A stretch of DNA of 64,000 nucleotides from Geomonas oryzisoli (lineage in GTDB: Bacteria; Desulfobacterota; Desulfuromonadia; Geobacterales; Geobacteraceae). The translations under genes and the position numbers were made by a program. Below the pieces are notes generated by a model. It did not search any database. It was given only the letters and a program-made list of their open reading frames with translations, and was not told where the DNA came from. The stretch is taken from the NCBI RefSeq assembly GCF_018986915.1, contig NZ_CP076723.1, positions 4,368,228 through 4,432,227 on the forward strand, in the 5' to 3' direction. How positions within the stretch are numbered: the first letter of the stretch is position 1; each line of letters begins with the position of its first letter. This document shows, piece by piece, positions 61,860-64,000 of the stretch.

Positions 61860-64000
61860 ATGGCTGCCCGGAAGGGAAATAACCTCCTGGAGCAAGCGTT
61901 ACGTGTTGCCCAGTCTTCCGGCCGCTCGCACCAGGGCCGGCTTCGCAGCCTGCTCCGCCTGGCTGCCCGCACCCCCGGCATTGCCTCCGCCGACCTGTTT
62001 CTCCCCGATTCCGCAGAACCCGCTCTCAGCGAATGTTTCAGCTCGCTGCTCTCCGGCGCCAGCCGCAGCTGCCTGATCCCTTACGGCCAGGGGTGCGCCG
62101 GCCGTGCCGCCTCCGATTTGCGCGAGGTTTATGGCACCTCCGTCGACCTGCACCCCGAGGAGCGCGGCAGCGGTGAGGCCGGCCGGTTCGTCGCCCTTCC
62201 CATCCTGGACGGCACCGGGCTCGCCGCTATCCTATCCCTCGCCTGTCCCGACCCCGAGCTTCCCGCCGAAAGCCTGGCGCTTTGCCGGCAACTGGTCCCC
62301 GTTTTCTCGCTTACCCTGTCCGGCCTCGCCGCCGAGCAGGAGGCCCACAAGGCCCGCCGCAACCTGTCGCTGCTCGCCTCGCTCGGCCAACTGCTGGCGG
62401 CCCCCACCCCGACCGCCGCCCTGCTATCCCAGGTCGTCAAACTCTGCACCGGCTCGGGACTCGCCGGCTGCGCGGTGATCCGGCTCGCCCCCAAGGGGCG
62501 CAACCGGGGCAGGGTGTACAAAGGGTGCCACAGCAGTTCCAGACGAGAGCTGACGGCGTTACTCGAGTTCGAGCAGAGGTTCTCGGCTCGCGCCCTTGCC
62601 GCCGGCGCCCCCCGTACCGACAAGCTCCCCCTGCCGGGATCGTGCCGCTATGCCCTCTGCGCCCCGCTCAGCTGCAACGGTCAACTCCTGGGCACCCTCT
62701 CCCTGTTCGGCAGGGCGGACCTGCTGTCCGCGGAACAGGCGGAATTTACCGGGACCATGGCCCGCCTGGTCGCCGGTGCGCTCACCGAGGCGATCTGCGA
62801 GGAGCGGGTGGCGAGCTTCGACACGGAGAACGAGAAGAAACTGAAGGAACTGTCCCTTCTGTACCGGCTGAGCAACACCATGCTCTCCACCATCAAGCTG
62901 AACAAGCTGATCCACCTGACCCTTACCGCCCTCACCTCAGGCCCAACACCGTTCTTCGACCGGGCCATGCTGTTTCTCTCCAACGAGCGTTCAGGGTCGC
63001 TGGTGGGGATGCTAGGGGTTACTTCCGAGAACGCCCCTCCCCTTCCCATGCCGCAAGGGGGAGGCGACGACCTCCTCTCCAGCCGTTGGGACATAACCGA
63101 GGCTGAGATGGCGGCTCAGCGGGAGTCCGAATTCTCCCGGCAGGTGCAGGGCAAGAGGCTGGAGCTGGACCCGACCTTGAACATCGCATCGCAGGCCGTG
63201 CTCGAGAGGCGGTTGATATACATCCCGGAAGAGACCGGCATCGGCGCCGACACGGCCGCGGTCTCCCGCACCGCGCTGGCAGCTTCCCCCCTGATCGCCC
63301 ACGGCCAGACGGTCGGGGTGGTGCTGGTCGACAACGCGCTCACCCTCTCCCCGATCACCCAGGAGCACCTGCGTTTTTTGCAGCTTTTTACCAACCAGGC
63401 CGGCATGGCGATCGAGAACTCGATGCTCTACAACCGGATCGAGGACGCCCACCGCCAGTTGAGCGAGGCCCAGGAGAGCCTGCTCCAGAAGGAGCGGCTG
63501 GCAACCATCGGTGAGATGGCCGCGGGCATCGCGCACGAACTGAAGGGACCGCTGGTCTCCATCGGCGGTTTCGCCGGGCGCCTCGCGCGCAAGCTCCCCG
63601 CCGAGAGCGACGAGCGGGCCAGCGCCGACCTGATCGTGCGGGAGGTCGTGCGCCTGGAAGGGATCCTCTCCGAGATCCTGCTCTTTTCCAAAAAGACCAC
63701 CATCTGCTACACCCGCTGCAACATCGTGGATATCGTCAACGAGACCCTTGCCATGACCGCGCCCACGGTCGAGGAGAAGCAGATCGAGATCAGCACCAAG
63801 TTCCCGCGTCAGCGCCAGTTACTCCTCGGCGACTGCCAGCAGTTGAAGCAGGTGTTTATCAACATCATCCAGAACTCCATCGAGGCCATGGCGCCGGGGG
63901 GGCAGCTCTCGATCCAGGTGCACCCCGCCGAGTTGGACGGCAAGGAAGCCATCTCGGTGAAGATCGTCGATACCGGCGGCGGCATCCCGCTCGAGCAGTT
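61860..64000 (+). CDS. GAF-containing sensor histidine kinase, 3' truncated by window end
   Basis: At least 713 codons, open at the window end. Two GAF-like domains (about 15-140 and 180-310) are followed by a third GAF (about 335-530), with ELSLLYRLSNTMLSTIKLNK and TNQAGMAIENSMLYNRIE; then HisKA with GEMAAGIAHELKGPLVSIGG (His about residue 560) and HATPase with QLKQVFINIIQNSIEAM and DTGGGIP. No TM segment, so it is cytosolic. It starts at ATG 61860, 38 bp after dksA; a GGAG-type sequence (CGGAGTG) precedes it. Confidence 0.88.
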   Translation, partial: MAARKGNNLLEQALRVAQSSGRSHQGRLRSLLRLAARTPGIASADLFLPDSAEPALSECFSSLLSGASRSCLIPYGQGCAGRAASDLREVYGTSVDLHPEERGSGEAGRFVALPILDGTGLAAILSLACPDPELPAESLALCRQLVPVFSLTLSGLAAEQEAHKARRNLSLLASLGQLLAAPTPTAALLSQVVKLCTGSGLAGCAVIRLAPKGRNRGRVYKGCHSSSRRELTALLEFEQRFSARALAAGAPRTDKLPLPGSCRYALCAPLSCNGQLLGTLSLFGRADLLSAEQAEFTGTMARLVAGALTEAICEERVASFDTENEKKLKELSLLYRLSNTMLSTIKLNKLIHLTLTALTSGPTPFFDRAMLFLSNERSGSLVGMLGVTSENAPPLPMPQGGGDDLLSSRWDITEAEMAAQRESEFSRQVQGKRLELDPTLNIASQAVLERRLIYIPEETGIGADTAAVSRTALAASPLIAHGQTVGVVLVDNALTLSPITQEHLRFLQLFTNQAGMAIENSMLYNRIEDAHRQLSEAQESLLQKERLATIGEMAAGIAHELKGPLVSIGGFAGRLARKLPAESDERASADLIVREVVRLEGILSEILLFSKKTTICYTRCNIVDIVNETLAMTAPTVEEKQIEISTKFPRQRQLLLGDCQQLKQVFINIIQNSIEAMAPGGQLSIQVHPAELDGKEAISVKIVDTGGGIPLEQ

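Overview
The window looks like a chromosomal segment of a Geobacteraceae-type bacterium (Desulfuromonadia; the Geobacter/Geomonas/Citrifermentans group is my best guess). The grounds are high-GC coding sequence, small CXXCH cytochromes, a haem c-binding periplasmic sensor, MglA/MglB, a chemotaxis operon carrying an HDOD gene, an F1Fo ATP synthase operon with b' and a signal-peptide-bearing b but no a or c subunit, many CRP/FNR- and NtrC-style signalling elements, and an apparent selenocysteine gene. No tRNA, rRNA or CRISPR array was seen.

Layout. 1-5000: tail of an unidentified gene, an EamA transporter, prfC, a PilZ protein, a TatD nuclease and a ferritin-like protein. 5200-13000: a lytic transglycosylase and an NtrC-type regulator on the minus strand, then the plus-strand operon cheW-cheA-cheR-HDOD-cheB. 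13000-16900 (minus): a 95-residue protein coupled to a second EamA transporter, a membrane-anchored retropepsin-like protease and a MATE exporter. 17160-25310 (minus): atpC-D-G-A-H-F-F' and parB-parA. 25500-29400: a small three-haem cytochrome, a complete IS3-family element with its target duplication, a haem c/HAMP/PAS sensor with no output domain, and an RRM RNA-binding protein. 29650-44700: uvrC, mglA/mglB, a phosphohexomutase, a periplasmic cyclophilin, ccsA/resB-type cytochrome c assembly genes interrupted by a GxxExxY cassette, def, an ACT-domain protein, ftsK, rnj, plsC and ssb.

44780-53240 is an accessory, signalling-rich block. A 1186-residue secreted LamG/Ig-like protein sits behind a sigma70-type promoter, a GEMM-I (cyclic dinucleotide) riboswitch and a switchable terminator. 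Upstream lie a decayed kinase fragment and two hybrid histidine kinases. 53460-64000: a coiled-coil protein, an AhpD-like protein with an in-frame TGA followed by a textbook bacterial SECIS hairpin (a CxxU selenoprotein that ordinary gene calling splits or loses), a second MATE exporter, a methyltransferase, fabH, a HEAT-repeat protein, an HD-GYP protein, radA, dksA and a GAF histidine kinase cut by the window edge.

Intergenic DNA is unusually rich in repeats: at least four families (paired GC-rich blocks, GGGGAC hairpins, an AAATCCCCC element and a 125-bp composite palindrome) recur through the window, including inside the ATP synthase operon.
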